A stretch of DNA of 64,000 nt from Accumulibacter sp964420975 (GTDB taxonomy: Bacteria; Pseudomonadota; Gammaproteobacteria; Burkholderiales; Rhodocyclaceae). A program made the position numbers and the translations under genes. The stretch lies in NCBI GenBank assembly GCA_964420975.1, contig CAYQVH010000005.1, positions 62,001-126,000 on the forward strand, in the 5' to 3' direction. Positions 35,127 to 44,887 of this stretch are shown here, one piece after another; within the stretch, counting starts at the first letter, position 1, and each line of letters begins with the position of its first letter. A model generated the notes under the pieces. The model was not told where the DNA came from. It did no database searches and worked only from the letters and a program-made list of their open reading frames with translations.

Positions 35127-37205
35127 ATGAAAACACTCCCTTCCACCGCGGCCGACAGCTATCGCGTGAGCGGCGCCTGCGCGCATGACTGTCCCGATAC
35201 CTGCGCGCTCGAGGTGACGGTTAGCGACGGTCGCGTTATCAAAGTCAGCGCTGCCACCGATCACGCACCGACCGCCGGCGTGCTGTGCACCAAGGTGGCC
35301 TATTATCCGGAGCGCATCTATCACCCGGACCGATTGCTCTATCCGCAGCGTCGCGTGGGCGCCAAGGGGCCGGGGGCGAAGTTCGAGCGTATCTCCTGGG
35401 ACGAGGCGCTGGCAACGATCGCCGAGCGCTTCCGCAGCATCGCTGCCAGCGACGGCGCCGAGGCGATCGTTCCTTATAGCTACGCCGGAAATTCGGGGCT
35501 GATTGGCTACGGATCGATGGATCGGCGATTCTTCCACCGCCTCGGCGCTGCCCAGCTTGACCGCACGATCTGTGCCAGCGCTGGGGCGATGGGTTACGAG
35601 GCGACGATCGGTGCCAGCGTTGGCTTTGATCCGGAAGACGTCGTCGACGCTCGCCTGATCGTACTCTGGGGGACGAATAGCGTCGTCTCCAACCTGCACT
35701 TCTGGCGTCTGGCGCAGGAGGCGAAGCGCCACGGTGCGCGCCTGGTGGCGATTGATCCGTGTCGTACGGCGACAGCCGAGAAGTGTCATCAGCACCTCGC
35801 GCCCCTGCCAGGCACCGACAGCGCGCTGGCGCTCGGGCTGATGCACGTCCTGATACGCGACGATCTCGTCGACCACGACTACATCGCCCGCCACACGCTC
35901 GGCTTCGACGCACTGCGTGAGCGCGTCGAGCGCTTTCCGCCGGCGCGGGTGGCGACCCTTTGTGGCCTGGATGCGGCCGAGATCGAAGAACTGGCCCACC
36001 TCTACGCCAGCGCGTCACCGGCAGCGATCCGCTGCAACTATGGCATCAACCGTACCGCCGGCGGCGGCATGGCGTTACGCGCCATCGCCTGTCTGCCGGC
36101 GCTGACCGGCGCCTGGCGCTACCCGGCGGGCGGCGTGCTGTTGTCGACCTCCGGACATTACCCGGTCGCAACGGCCGCTCTCGAACGTCCGGACCTGATG
36201 CCGTCTCCTCCCCCACGCGTCATCAATATGACGACGATCGGCAACGACCTCCTGCGCTTGCAGCCGCCGATCAGGGCGGTGTTCGTCTACAACAGCAATC
36301 CGGTGGCGATTGCCCCGCACGCCAATGAAGTCGTGCGCGGTTTCGCCCGCGACGACCTCTTCACCGTCGTTCACGATCTGTTTCAAACCGATACCGCCGA
36401 CTACGCCGACCTTCTGCTGCCGGCGACGAGCCACGTCGAACAGCTCGACGTGCACAAGTCCTACGGGCATCGACACCTGCAGGTCAACCTGCCGGCGATC
36501 GCGCCGCTGGGAGAGGCGTTGCCAAACAGCGAGTTGTTCCGCCGTCTGGCGCGCGCGATGGGCTTTCGCGACGCGTGTTTCGACGATAGCGACGATGAGC
36601 TCTGTCGTCAGGCGCTCGACTGGAGCGACCCGCGGCTCGCCGGTCTGACGTGGGAGACGCTGAAAGCGGCCGGCCATGCTCGCCTCAGTCTTCCGCGCCG
36701 ATCGGCCTTGTTCGCCGACGGGGGCTTCCCGACGCCGTCCGGTAAGTGCGAGTTCATCAGCCAGACGCTCGCGCAGCAGGGAATCGATCCTCTGCCGGAT
36801 TTCATCGCGCCGCACGAGTGGCGGCACAGTGCCTTGGCGGGCGACTTCCCGCTCGCGCTGATCACCCCCCCGGCAAGGAACTTCCTCAACACCAGCTTCG
36901 CCAACTCGCCGCGATTTCTGGCGCAGGAAGCGTTCCCTGCGGTCATAGTCCATCCCGCCGACGCCGAGGTACGCGGCATCCGCAGTGGAATGGACGTCCG
37001 TGTCTTCAACCCGCGCGGTGAGTTTCACGCGAGGGCCCTGGTCAGCGACCGCGTGCGGCCCGGAGTCGCCTCGGCGACCTCGATCTGGTGGCGCAAACTG
37101 TCGCCCGATGGCCGCAACTGCAACGAAGTGACGAGTCAGGCGCTGACCGATATGGGGCGCGGAGCGACGTTCTACGACTGTCTGGTCGAAGTGGCGCCCT
37201 ACTGA
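35127..37205 (+). CDS. Molybdopterin oxidoreductase, DMSO-reductase family
   Basis: A 692-aa molybdopterin enzyme. The N-terminal 4Fe-4S site is C18-x3-C22-x3-C26 (CAHDCPDTC) with C54 in GVLCTK. The probable molybdenum ligand is Cys149 in RTICASAG, by position relative to NapA-like enzymes. Later segments (VLWGTNSVVSNLHF, IDPCRTATAEKCHQHL, the C-terminal molybdopterin-binding domain from about 570) fit the family. There is no Tat signal, so it is cytoplasmic, and no partner subunit is adjacent. The substrate cannot be told. I start at MKTLPSTAAD; a GTG 32 codons upstream runs through the dyad. Control by the divergent Crp/Fnr gene is likely. Confidence 0.88.
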   Translation: MKTLPSTAADSYRVSGACAHDCPDTCALEVTVSDGRVIKVSAATDHAPTAGVLCTKVAYYPERIYHPDRLLYPQRRVGAKGPGAKFERISWDEALATIAERFRSIAASDGAEAIVPYSYAGNSGLIGYGSMDRRFFHRLGAAQLDRTICASAGAMGYEATIGASVGFDPEDVVDARLIVLWGTNSVVSNLHFWRLAQEAKRHGARLVAIDPCRTATAEKCHQHLAPLPGTDSALALGLMHVLIRDDLVDHDYIARHTLGFDALRERVERFPPARVATLCGLDAAEIEELAHLYASASPAAIRCNYGINRTAGGGMALRAIACLPALTGAWRYPAGGVLLSTSGHYPVATAALERPDLMPSPPPRVINMTTIGNDLLRLQPPIRAVFVYNSNPVAIAPHANEVVRGFARDDLFTVVHDLFQTDTADYADLLLPATSHVEQLDVHKSYGHRHLQVNLPAIAPLGEALPNSELFRRLARAMGFRDACFDDSDDELCRQALDWSDPRLAGLTWETLKAAGHARLSLPRRSALFADGGFPTPSGKCEFISQTLAQQGIDPLPDFIAPHEWRHSALAGDFPLALITPPARNFLNTSFANSPRFLAQEAFPAVIVHPADAEVRGIRSGMDVRVFNPRGEFHARALVSDRVRPGVASATSIWWRKLSPDGRNCNEVTSQALTDMGRGATFYDCLVEVAPY

Positions 37206-37221
37206 CCGCCCTGCTGCTTGC

Positions 37222-38025
37222 TCAACGTCCTTTCCAGACGGGCGGGCGCTTGCCGATGAAGGCGTCGATCCCCTCGCCGGCGTCTTCGCTCATCAGGTTA
37301 CAGGCCATTACCTCGGCGGCGTATTGGTAGGCAGCATCGAGGCCCATTTCGAGCTGCTTGTAGAACATCTGCTTGCCCATGGCAATGGCGACCGACGACT
37401 TGCCGGCGATCGCCGTGGCGAGCTGGTCGATTTCGGCGTCAAGCGCGTCGGCGGCGACGACGCGGTTGACGAGCCCCTGTCGCCGCGCGCTTTCGGCGTC
37501 GATGAAGTCGCCGGTGAGCAGCATTTCCAGCGCCTGTTTGCGACCCAGGTTGCGCGACAGGCCGACTCCGGGAGTGGCGCAAAAAAGACCGACGTTGATT
37601 CCCGAAGTCGCAAAGCGCGCACCGTCAGCCGCCACCGCGAGGTCGCACATCGACACCAGCTGACAACCGGCGGCGGTGGCAATCCCGTGCACCCGCGCAA
37701 TCACCGGTTGTGGCATCTGGGTCAGCGTCATCATCATCTTGCCGCAGCGCCGGAAGAGATCCTGCAGGAAGGCTTTTTCATGATGGGCGCGCATCTCCTT
37801 CAGATCGTGTCCGGCGCAGAAGGCACGGCCCGCTCCGCCGAGGACGACCACGCGAACCGACGGCTCGGCGGCGATCGCGTCGAGCTGCGCCTGCAAGGCG
37901 CCAATCATGGCTTGCGAAAGGGCGTTGAATTGCTGCGGCCGGTTCAGGGTCAGGTGTGTGATCCCTTGCTCGTCGCGACGGACAACGTAGGGCGTCTCGT
38001 CACCAGGCGTTACGGTAGTCATCAT
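37222..38025 (-). CDS. Enoyl-CoA hydratase/isomerase family protein
   Basis: Crotonase-fold protein of 267 aa. It has LTLNRPQQFNAL at the N-terminus, the oxyanion-hole motif FCAGHDLKEM near 90, and HGIATAAGCQLVSMCDLA near 115. The position that carries a second catalytic Glu in classical hydratases reads ATSGINVGLFCATPGVGLSR (in part), without that Glu. This resembles ECHDC3-type members whose reaction is not settled. It lies 59 bp after the acyl-CoA ligase gene on the same strand, suggesting joint work on an acyl-CoA. Confidence 0.88.
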   Translation of the reverse strand: MMTTVTPGDETPYVVRRDEQGITHLTLNRPQQFNALSQAMIGALQAQLDAIAAEPSVRVVVLGGAGRAFCAGHDLKEMRAHHEKAFLQDLFRRCGKMMMTLTQMPQPVIARVHGIATAAGCQLVSMCDLAVAADGARFATSGINVGLFCATPGVGLSRNLGRKQALEMLLTGDFIDAESARRQGLVNRVVAADALDAEIDQLATAIAGKSSVAIAMGKQMFYKQLEMGLDAAYQYAAEVMACNLMSEDAGEGIDAFIGKRPPVWKGR

Positions 38026-38084
38026 GGGTTGGCTTCCCCTTTTCGTCGGTGGCCGGTGTGATCCCCGGCCGCTATGGCAGGGCG

Positions 38085-39722
38085 TTACTCGATGGCGGCA
38101 GTCGACTTGGCGCGTTCGCGCAGCACGAACTTCTGAATCTTGCCGGTCGAGGTCTTCGGCAGGGTGCCGAAGACGACCCGCTTCGGTATTTTGAAGCGCG
38201 CCATGTGCTGGCGGCAGAAGTCGATGATCTCCTGTTCGCTGGCGCTTGCCCCTTCGCGCAGTTCGAGGAAGGCGCAGGGTACCTCGCCCCAGGTCGCGTC
38301 GGGCGTTGCGACGACGGCGGCGGCGATGACCGCCGGGTGTCTGTAGAGGACGTCTTCGACTTCGATCGACGAAATATTTTCGCCGCCCGAGATGATCACG
38401 TCCTTCGAGCGATCCTTGATCTTGACGTAGCCGTCGGTGTGCATCACCGCCAAATCGCCGGTATGGTACCAGCCACCGGCAAACGACTCGGCGGTTGCCT
38501 GCGGGTTCTTCAGATAGCCCTTCATCACCAGGTTACCGCGGAACATGATCTCGCCCATGGTTTCGCGGTCCCAGGGGACGGGTTCCAGGGTTTCCGGATT
38601 GAGCACGGTAACCGCTTCCTGAGCGTGGTAACGCACCCCCTGGCGGCCGTTCAGGTCGACCTGCTCGGCGAGCGGCAGGTCGGCCCAGTGGCTGTGCTTG
38701 GCGCAAACCGACGCCGGACCATAGGTTTCGGTGAGACCGTAGACGTGGGTCAGATCGACGCCGATGTTGGCCATCGCTTCGATCACCGCCGCCGGTGGCG
38801 GCGCGGCAGCGATCAGCGCCGACACCTGGTGCGTGATCCCGGTGCGCAGTTCGGCGGGCGCATTGGCCATCAGGCTGTGGACAATCGGCGCGCCACAATA
38901 ATGCGTCACCCGGTGCTCGCGAATGGCGTCAAAGATCAGTTTCGGATCGACGCGGCGCAGGCAGACGTTGGTGCCGGCGTTGGCGGCCATTGTCCACACG
39001 AAGCACCAGCCATTGCAGTGGAACATTGGCAAGGTCCACAGATAGACCGCGTGCGGTGGCATTCCCCAGCTGATGATGTTGCTCATCGAGTTGAGATAAG
39101 CCCCTCGGTGATGGTAGACCACGCCTTTCGGGTTGCCGGTGGTTCCCGAGGTGTAGTTGAGCGAAATGGCGTCCCACTCGTCGTTCGGCCCGCGCCACGG
39201 AAAGTCGGCGCTTCCTCCGGCGATAAACGCCTCGTATTCCTGTGTACCGAGCGGATCGCCCGGCCCGCTGTATTCACTGTCGTCGACGTCGATGACCAGG
39301 ATCGGGCGCTGCACGGCGGCAAGCGCCTTGCGCACGGTGGGCGAATACTCACGATCGGTGAACAGCACTTTCGCCTCGCCATGTTCGAGCATGAAGGCGA
39401 TCGTTTCCGCGTCGAGCCGCGTATTCAGCGTATTGAGTACGGCGCCGGTCGCCGGCACGCCGAAATGGCATTCGATCATCTCCGGCGTATTGTTGAGCAT
39501 GGCGGCGACCGTGTCGCCTTCGCCGATCCCGCGCGCGCTCAGCGCCGAGGCGAGACGACGGCAGCGGGTGAACGTCTCCAGCCAAGTGTATCGACGCTGG
39601 CCGTGGATGACCGCCGTACGCTCCGGGTAGACGTACGCGCAGCGCGCGACGAAGGTCAGCGGCGTGAGCGGTGTGTAATTCGCCAGCGTCTTATCGAGGC
39701 CGTGCTGATAGATGTTTGGCAT
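38085..39722 (-). CDS. Acyl-CoA synthetase (AMP-forming)
   Basis: ANL-superfamily ligase of 545 aa that activates a carboxylic acid with ATP and couples it to CoA. The P-loop YTSGTTGNPKGVVYHH, the adenylate-binding HVYGLTETYGP, the hinge GWYHTGDLAVMHTDGYVKIKDR (in part) and the catalytic Lys in KTSTGKIQKFVLRE are all present. Overall it resembles the medium/long-chain and methylthiopropionate ligase group, so the exact acid is uncertain. A GGGGGAA site precedes the ATG. It lies upstream of the crotonase gene and downstream of the MCE operon. Confidence 0.9.
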   Translation of the reverse strand: MPNIYQHGLDKTLANYTPLTPLTFVARCAYVYPERTAVIHGQRRYTWLETFTRCRRLASALSARGIGEGDTVAAMLNNTPEMIECHFGVPATGAVLNTLNTRLDAETIAFMLEHGEAKVLFTDREYSPTVRKALAAVQRPILVIDVDDSEYSGPGDPLGTQEYEAFIAGGSADFPWRGPNDEWDAISLNYTSGTTGNPKGVVYHHRGAYLNSMSNIISWGMPPHAVYLWTLPMFHCNGWCFVWTMAANAGTNVCLRRVDPKLIFDAIREHRVTHYCGAPIVHSLMANAPAELRTGITHQVSALIAAAPPPAAVIEAMANIGVDLTHVYGLTETYGPASVCAKHSHWADLPLAEQVDLNGRQGVRYHAQEAVTVLNPETLEPVPWDRETMGEIMFRGNLVMKGYLKNPQATAESFAGGWYHTGDLAVMHTDGYVKIKDRSKDVIISGGENISSIEVEDVLYRHPAVIAAAVVATPDATWGEVPCAFLELREGASASEQEIIDFCRQHMARFKIPKRVVFGTLPKTSTGKIQKFVLRERAKSTAAIE

Positions 39723-39752
39723 GTCGAGCGTTCCCCCAAGTGAGTTGATCCC

Positions 39753-40376
39753 TTACCGAGGCTCGGTGAGCTGAGGCTGGCAATCCTTCAGCGTGCCACG
39801 TTTTTCCTCGTCGCTCAACCAGGAGGACAAGGTTTGCCCGAGGGCGTCGGCTGCATCGGCCAAGGCGGCGACCCCTCCCGGTGCGTCGGCGGTGCGTGCG
39901 CGGCGGTCGAGGCTGACCGGTCGACGCTCGACCACCCGATGCCGGGCATCGAGCAGAGTGGCGTCGCCGCGAACGACGCCGCGGCTTTCTTGTGGCGTGT
40001 CAAAAACCTGGGAGAACTCGAGCAGTTCGAAGCGTAGCAGGCAACGGGTCGCGCTCGGTGCGCGGCTGCCGGTGAGCCCGAGTTGCTGGCGCAGGCGCTG
40101 CGCGAGTAGTTGCGCCGGTGCGCCGGCCCAGCGACTGGCGGCATAGTGGCGCAACTTGAGCGGGTCTTCGTAGAGCAGTCGGTACTCGATCGCCAGTGAG
40201 TCAAACCAGGCGGGCGCCAGCACCTCGAGCGCGATCCCCGGCCACTGCGGCCCGGTGGGCAAGCGTTCGGCCGGCATGCCGAAGTCGTAGACGTCGGCCG
40301 GCGCCGTCTTCCGGCCGCCGGCGGCACAAGCGGCAAGCAGCAGGCTGACGCCGAGCACGAGCCAGAGTCGCTTCAT
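39753..40376 (-). CDS. ABC-transport auxiliary lipoprotein (PqiC/LetC-like)
   Basis: Outer-membrane-type lipoprotein of 207 aa that ends the MCE operon. It has the signal MKRLWLVLGVSLLLAAC with a LAAC lipobox, then a domain beginning VYDFGMPAERLPTGPQ, as in the PqiC family (DUF330). Lipoproteins of this kind anchor MCE transporters to the outer membrane or shuttle lipid. Its ATG overlaps the stop of the MCE gene by 4 bp. The role is inferred from operon position and family. Confidence 0.82.
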   Translation of the reverse strand: MKRLWLVLGVSLLLAACAAGGRKTAPADVYDFGMPAERLPTGPQWPGIALEVLAPAWFDSLAIEYRLLYEDPLKLRHYAASRWAGAPAQLLAQRLRQQLGLTGSRAPSATRCLLRFELLEFSQVFDTPQESRGVVRGDATLLDARHRVVERRPVSLDRRARTADAPGGVAALADAADALGQTLSSWLSDEEKRGTLKDCQPQLTEPR

Positions 40377-41311
40377 GGGGGGGCCTCGCGGGTCGGTGGT
40401 ACGAAAAAGCCTGGCTCTCCCGGTCCAGGGATCGGCGGCGGGAGGCCGAAGATCAGGCTTTGAGGCGACTCTTCAAGGAGTTGCAGGACGCGGTTCATCT
40501 GTCGAGAGGTGGACGACAGCTCGCGCCCGAGATCGTTCAGCCGCGGCGCCAGCGCCGCCGGTCCGTTCGGTGAGGGATCGCCAACGAGGACGCCGAGCTG
40601 ATCGCTGACTACCAGCAGCCGCCGCAGCAGCGCTCGAACCTCTGTCAGCGTCGGCGCCACTTCGGCGGTTGCTCGCTCGGCGTGCGCCAGCGTTGCCTTT
40701 ACCCGAGCGACGTTTTCGGGCGCCAGGACTTCTCGCATCCGGTGGGTTACTTCGGCCATCTGGCCGCTGGTGGTTTCGAGGTTGACCAGGATCTGGTCGA
40801 AGCGTTGCCTGTTTTCTCCGTCGAGCAGGTCATTGGCGTTGGTGAGAAAGTCTCGGGCTTGCCGCAACGTTGCCGTGCCGGCTTCCGACAGTTCCTGAAT
40901 CAGCGACGACTGCATGGCGATGCGCGGCGCTTCTCCGGTGGTTCCGACCAAGGGACTGATGTCCGAGCCGTTGTCTTCAAGCAGGACGTGGGCAATTCCG
41001 GTTACTCCCTGGTAGCCGAGTTTGGCAGTTGTTCCCTTGGTCACCGGAACCGCCTGGTCGACGTTTATCCGGATCAGGATGTTGCGCACGTCGTTCGGGT
41101 CGAGCTGGATTGATTGCACCTTGCCGACGCGGATTCCGCGATAGCGCACTTGGCCCTGTAGGTTGAGACCGGTGACGTTTTGTTGCGTCACCACGAGGTA
41201 GTCCTTGGTCGCGTCGTGCTTGCCGCCGAACCACCAGATCGCGGCCAGCGCGGCGACTCCGAGGAGCAGCGTAAAAAGCCCGGCGAGAAGGGCATGGGCG
41301 CGATTTTCCAA
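40373..41311 (-). CDS. MCE/MlaD-domain protein
   Basis: Substrate-binding MCE protein of a lipid ABC transporter. The 312-aa product has one N-terminal membrane helix (LLAGLFTLLLGVAALAAI), a single MCE domain at about 37-115 (VTGLNLQGQVRYRGIRVGKV), and a long helical C-terminus that would form the hexamer needle. It ends with a proline-rich tail. It follows the ATPase gene by 2 bp and overlaps the lipoprotein gene, giving permease-ATPase-MCE-lipoprotein order. Unlike the Mla operon there is no MlaC or MlaB gene; a STAS-like domain is fused to the permease instead. Confidence 0.9.
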   Translation of the reverse strand: MENRAHALLAGLFTLLLGVAALAAIWWFGGKHDATKDYLVVTQQNVTGLNLQGQVRYRGIRVGKVQSIQLDPNDVRNILIRINVDQAVPVTKGTTAKLGYQGVTGIAHVLLEDNGSDISPLVGTTGEAPRIAMQSSLIQELSEAGTATLRQARDFLTNANDLLDGENRQRFDQILVNLETTSGQMAEVTHRMREVLAPENVARVKATLAHAERATAEVAPTLTEVRALLRRLLVVSDQLGVLVGDPSPNGPAALAPRLNDLGRELSSTSRQMNRVLQLLEESPQSLIFGLPPPIPGPGEPGFFVPPTREAPP

Positions 41312-41313
41312 GG

Positions 41314-42111
41314 CTAACAGGGTCCTGCGCCGGCTAGCGACGCTACTTGTCCGGATGCGAAGAAGTTCTGAATGAAAGGATGCTGGACTGCCAGCACGTC
41401 GGCGATCGTTCCGCTAGCGACGATTCTGTGTTCGGCGAGCACGGCGAGGCGGGTTGCCAAGCCGAGCAGAGTCGTTAGATCGTGCGTCACCATCACCACC
41501 GTGAACTGGAGTTCTTGTTGCAAAGTCTTGAGTAGCTTGACGAAATTCTCGCTGCGATCGGGGTCGAGTCCGGCGGTGGGTTCGTCCAGGACGAGTAACT
41601 CGGGTTCCAGTGCCAGGGCGCGCGCCAGCGCAACACGCTTGATCATGCCACCGGAAAGTTCGGCCGGCATCAGACGGCCGTGTCGTGGTTCCAGCTCGAC
41701 CATCGCCAGCTTCAGCAACACCAGATCGCGGATCAGCGCGTCGTCGAGCAATCGCAACTCGCGCAACGGGAATGCGATGTTATCGAAAACCGAGAGCGCC
41801 GAGAATAAGGCGCCCTGCTGGAAAAGCATGCCGAAGCGGCGGCGCAGTGCTCGCTGGCGTAAGGGGTCGCGGTCGCCGACGTCCTGTCCAAAAAGCTCAA
41901 CGCTTCCCGTGTTCGGCGCCAACAGGCCAACGATCTCGCGCAGCAAGGTGGTCTTGCCGCTACCTGAACCGCCGACCAGTCCGACGATCTGGCCGCGGTC
42001 GACGACGAGATCGAGGTTGCGGTGGATGACGAGGTCAGCGAATTCGGTGCACAGTCGCTCGATCCGGATCACCGGAGCGGTTTCCTCGGTTGCAGCGGCG
42101 AGTCGGCTCAC
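41314..42111 (-). CDS. ABC transporter ATPase (MlaF-like)
   Basis: ATPase of the MCE lipid transporter. From the chosen GTG the product is 265 aa, with Walker A GGSGSGKTT, signature LSGGMIKRVALARAL and Walker B LLVLDEPTAGLDP, in the MlaF arrangement. The GTG overlaps the TGA of the permease (GTGA). The longer open frame extending into the permease gene reads as shadow sequence and is rejected. The downstream MCE gene begins 2 bp after its stop. Confidence 0.93.
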   Translation of the reverse strand: MSRLAAATEETAPVIRIERLCTEFADLVIHRNLDLVVDRGQIVGLVGGSGSGKTTLLREIVGLLAPNTGSVELFGQDVGDRDPLRQRALRRRFGMLFQQGALFSALSVFDNIAFPLRELRLLDDALIRDLVLLKLAMVELEPRHGRLMPAELSGGMIKRVALARALALEPELLVLDEPTAGLDPDRSENFVKLLKTLQQELQFTVVMVTHDLTTLLGLATRLAVLAEHRIVASGTIADVLAVQHPFIQNFFASGQVASLAGAGPC

Positions 42112-43220
42112 AAGGGGATTCCGAAGCCGCGGGTGAGCACTGCGAACACCGCATCGATCAGGATCGCGACCGTGATCGAGGCAACCACCGAGGTTGTGGT
42201 TTGTGCCGACAGGCTGTCGGTGTTGGGCTTTACGCGCAGGCCAAAGTGGCAGGCGATGACGCCGATCAACAGACCGAAAACCAGGCCCTTGCTGAGGCCG
42301 ATCCAGACGTTGGCAACCGGTACCACCCGCGGCAGGGTGTCGAGGAAAAAGCCATACGACAGGTCCATCTGCAGGTGCGCCGAAAGCATGCCGCCAATGA
42401 CGCCGGTCGCCGAGCACCAGATTACCAGCAGCGGCATGGCGACGGCGAGCGCGGCGACCTTGGGCAGCACCAGGCGCAAACTGCGCGAGACTCCCATGGT
42501 CGCCAGCGCGTCAATTTCTTCGGTGACGCGCATGACCCCGATCTGGGCGGTCATCGCCGACCCCGAGCGTCCGGCGACAAGAACGGCGACGAGCACCGGA
42601 CCCAGTTCGCGGATGATGCTGATGCCAAGCAGGTTGACGATGAAGACGTCGGCGCCAAAGGTTTTGAGCTGCAGCGCCGAGAGATACGAGACCACGATAC
42701 CGATCAGGAAGCCGATCAGAGCCGTTACGGGCAGCGCCTGCGCTCCACTCTTGTAGAGATTGGCGGAGAACTCGCGCCAGGGGACGTCGCGCGGGTGAGC
42801 GCAGAGGTAGAGCAGGTCGAGTACCAGCTGGCCGACGAGCGCGAGCATTCCCGTCAAGTGGTCGATAACCAGGAGACTCAGGCGCCCGGGGACGAGCAGC
42901 CAGGCCAGGGCGTCGCGTGTCGGTAGTGACGACTCGGGCTGGATGGCCTCGACTCGCTCCAGGAGCCCACGATGGGTGCCCGAGACCGCGAGTGACGACG
43001 GCCAGCGGCGACCCCAACTGCGCCATAGGAGCACGGCGCCAACGCTGTCGAGCCGCGAGATGGCCCGCAGGTCCCAGCCGGGATCGACGCGCGCGAGGTC
43101 GCGCAAACGCTGCTCAACGCTTGAAATGGGTTGCGGCAGCGTCGCCAGCGTCCAGTCGCCGGCGAGCACGATCTGCACCGAGTCGAGTCGCTGCCGTGTT
43201 TCTACCGTCGCCTGGGCCAT
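42108..43220 (-). CDS. MlaE-family permease with N-terminal STAS-like domain
   Basis: Inner-membrane permease of 370 aa. Residues 1-110 resemble a STAS domain (IVLAGDWTLATLP, ISRLDSVGAVLLW), a role played by the separate MlaB in E. coli. The rest is the MlaE permease with five to six hydrophobic segments, including ALIGFLIGIVVSYLSALQL and the conserved RELGPVLVAVLVAGRSGSAMTAQIG (in part). It is the first gene of the four-gene MCE operon. The transported lipid is presumably phospholipid between the membranes, but direction is not deducible. Confidence 0.92.
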   Translation of the reverse strand: MAQATVETRQRLDSVQIVLAGDWTLATLPQPISSVEQRLRDLARVDPGWDLRAISRLDSVGAVLLWRSWGRRWPSSLAVSGTHRGLLERVEAIQPESSLPTRDALAWLLVPGRLSLLVIDHLTGMLALVGQLVLDLLYLCAHPRDVPWREFSANLYKSGAQALPVTALIGFLIGIVVSYLSALQLKTFGADVFIVNLLGISIIRELGPVLVAVLVAGRSGSAMTAQIGVMRVTEEIDALATMGVSRSLRLVLPKVAALAVAMPLLVIWCSATGVIGGMLSAHLQMDLSYGFFLDTLPRVVPVANVWIGLSKGLVFGLLIGVIACHFGLRVKPNTDSLSAQTTTSVVASITVAILIDAVFAVLTRGFGIPL

Positions 43221-43241
43221 GCTGTGTGCGCCCGGTCCGAC

Positions 43242-44762
43242 TTACGACGGCGTCGGGCGGGCGGTCGTTGCCACGGAAGTGATCCGCAGATTGCTGCCAA
43301 TACGTCGCCAGACCAATACTTCTTCGTCGAGTGCTGCCGCTGCTATCGGATTTGCGTTCAGCCATTCGGCGGGTAGCAGTAGCTGAAAGCCGACCGCCGA
43401 CTCGCTCACCGACGGCTCGGCCAACAGTTGCTCGTCGTCACGAGAACGATGAAGCAATACCGCGAGGCGGAGGCAGAAGACGAGGCGCCAGTTGGGGTCT
43501 CCGTCCGGCATGGTGGCGAGCTTCTGCAGCTTGCCCCGCTGACCGAGAACGAGCAGCGCCAGACGCGCCTGGTCGCGCTTTGAGAAGCCGGGCATGTCGG
43601 CATGGCTGACGATGTAGGCGCCGTGCTTGTGCGACTGGTTGTGGGCGACCGAGACGCCAATCTCGTGCAGGGAAACCGCCCAGCGCAGGAAATGGGCGTC
43701 GTTTTCATGCTCGGGGGCGTCGAGTCGGATCAGTTGTCCGAGCAAGGCCATCGCCGTCCGCTCGACGCGCCTGACTTGGCCCTGATCGACCTGGTAGCGC
43801 CGGCGGAAATCGATCACCGTCTCGTCACGCGTGTCGTGGTGCCCGAAGCGTCCGAGCAGATCGTAGAGTACGCCGAGCGGCAGGGCACCGTCGGAATACG
43901 TCATCCGCTCGATTTTGAGCGCGGAGAAGACGGCCGACATGATCGCGATCGAACCCGGGAGAATCGGTAACCGCTCCGGGCGTATGCTCGGCAGACCCAG
44001 CGCTTCGGCCGATCCGGCACGAATCAGCAACTGTCGAAGCTTTCCCAGTCCGGCGCGAGTGATCCCGATCGCACCGTCAGGATTGAGTTCGTTGCTCTCC
44101 AGGATGTCGGCAATTTCCTGCGCCGAGCCTGACGAGCCGACCGCCTCCTCCCAGCCCATGCGCTGGAAGTCGGCGATAATTCCCTCGATTTCCCGCGCGG
44201 CGGCCACTTCGGCGGCGCCGAAGCGTTTCTTGTCGACTTTGCCTTCCGGAAAGAAGCGTTGGCGATAGCTGATGCAGCCCATAAACAGCGACTCCATCAG
44301 CCAGGGCTCGGCGCGTTGACCAATGATGAACTCGGTCGAGCCGCCGCCAATATCCACCACCAGCCGCCGATGGCTGGCTGCCGGAAGCGCGTTGGCGGCG
44401 CCAATGAAAATCAGGCGGGCTTCTTCGCGACCACCGATGATCTCGATCGGGAAACCGAGTGCCGCTTCTGCGTGCGGCAAGACCAAATCCGCGTTCCTCG
44501 CGACGCGCATGGCGTCGGTCGTTACGGCGCGCACCTGGTCGGCAGTGAACTCGCGCAGCCGTTCGCCAAACCGGCTCAAGGCTTCGAGCGCGCGCTGTTG
44601 CGACGCCCGGTCGAGCAGTTTGTCGCGGGTCAGACCGGAACCCAGTCGGACCGTTTCTTTTAGCGTTTCTAGCGGGTGAATGCGATTGCCAACGACCCGC
44701 CCGATCTGCAGGCGAAAGCTGTTGGAACCCAGATCGACGCCGGCAATCAGTTCGTAGCTCAT
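43242..44762 (-). CDS. ppx: Exopolyphosphatase (Ppx/GppA family)
   Basis: Releases phosphate from the ends of polyphosphate, and may hydrolyse pppGpp as in the Ppx/GppA family. The 506-aa product has the ASKHA phosphate loops VDLGSNSFRLQIG (9-21) and VDIGGGSTEFIIG, the catalytic-region SLFMGCISYRQRFF, and a C-terminal HD-like helical domain with SLHEIGVSVAHNQSHKHGAYI (in part). Length fits Ppx. It is divergent from ppk1 across 212 bp, so synthesis and breakdown of polyphosphate are encoded back to back. Confidence 0.95.
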   Translation of the reverse strand: MSYELIAGVDLGSNSFRLQIGRVVGNRIHPLETLKETVRLGSGLTRDKLLDRASQQRALEALSRFGERLREFTADQVRAVTTDAMRVARNADLVLPHAEAALGFPIEIIGGREEARLIFIGAANALPAASHRRLVVDIGGGSTEFIIGQRAEPWLMESLFMGCISYRQRFFPEGKVDKKRFGAAEVAAAREIEGIIADFQRMGWEEAVGSSGSAQEIADILESNELNPDGAIGITRAGLGKLRQLLIRAGSAEALGLPSIRPERLPILPGSIAIMSAVFSALKIERMTYSDGALPLGVLYDLLGRFGHHDTRDETVIDFRRRYQVDQGQVRRVERTAMALLGQLIRLDAPEHENDAHFLRWAVSLHEIGVSVAHNQSHKHGAYIVSHADMPGFSKRDQARLALLVLGQRGKLQKLATMPDGDPNWRLVFCLRLAVLLHRSRDDEQLLAEPSVSESAVGFQLLLPAEWLNANPIAAAALDEEVLVWRRIGSNLRITSVATTARPTPS

Positions 44763-44887
44763 GCCTGTTGTTGTTCAGTCCTGCCGAAGAGACCATGCTG
44801 GGCGCCCATTTTAGCATTCCCCTCGCTGCCGTTCTCGTTGCCCGCAAATTCGGCGATCTCGCACCGGACAAGAAAATGGCAATGTAA

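Noticed and set aside
38049..39743. Open frame of 564 codons on the plus strand opposite the acyl-CoA ligase
   Set aside because: Antisense shadow of a motif-complete ligase in GC-rich DNA; no family motif, composition dominated by Arg, Gly and His.
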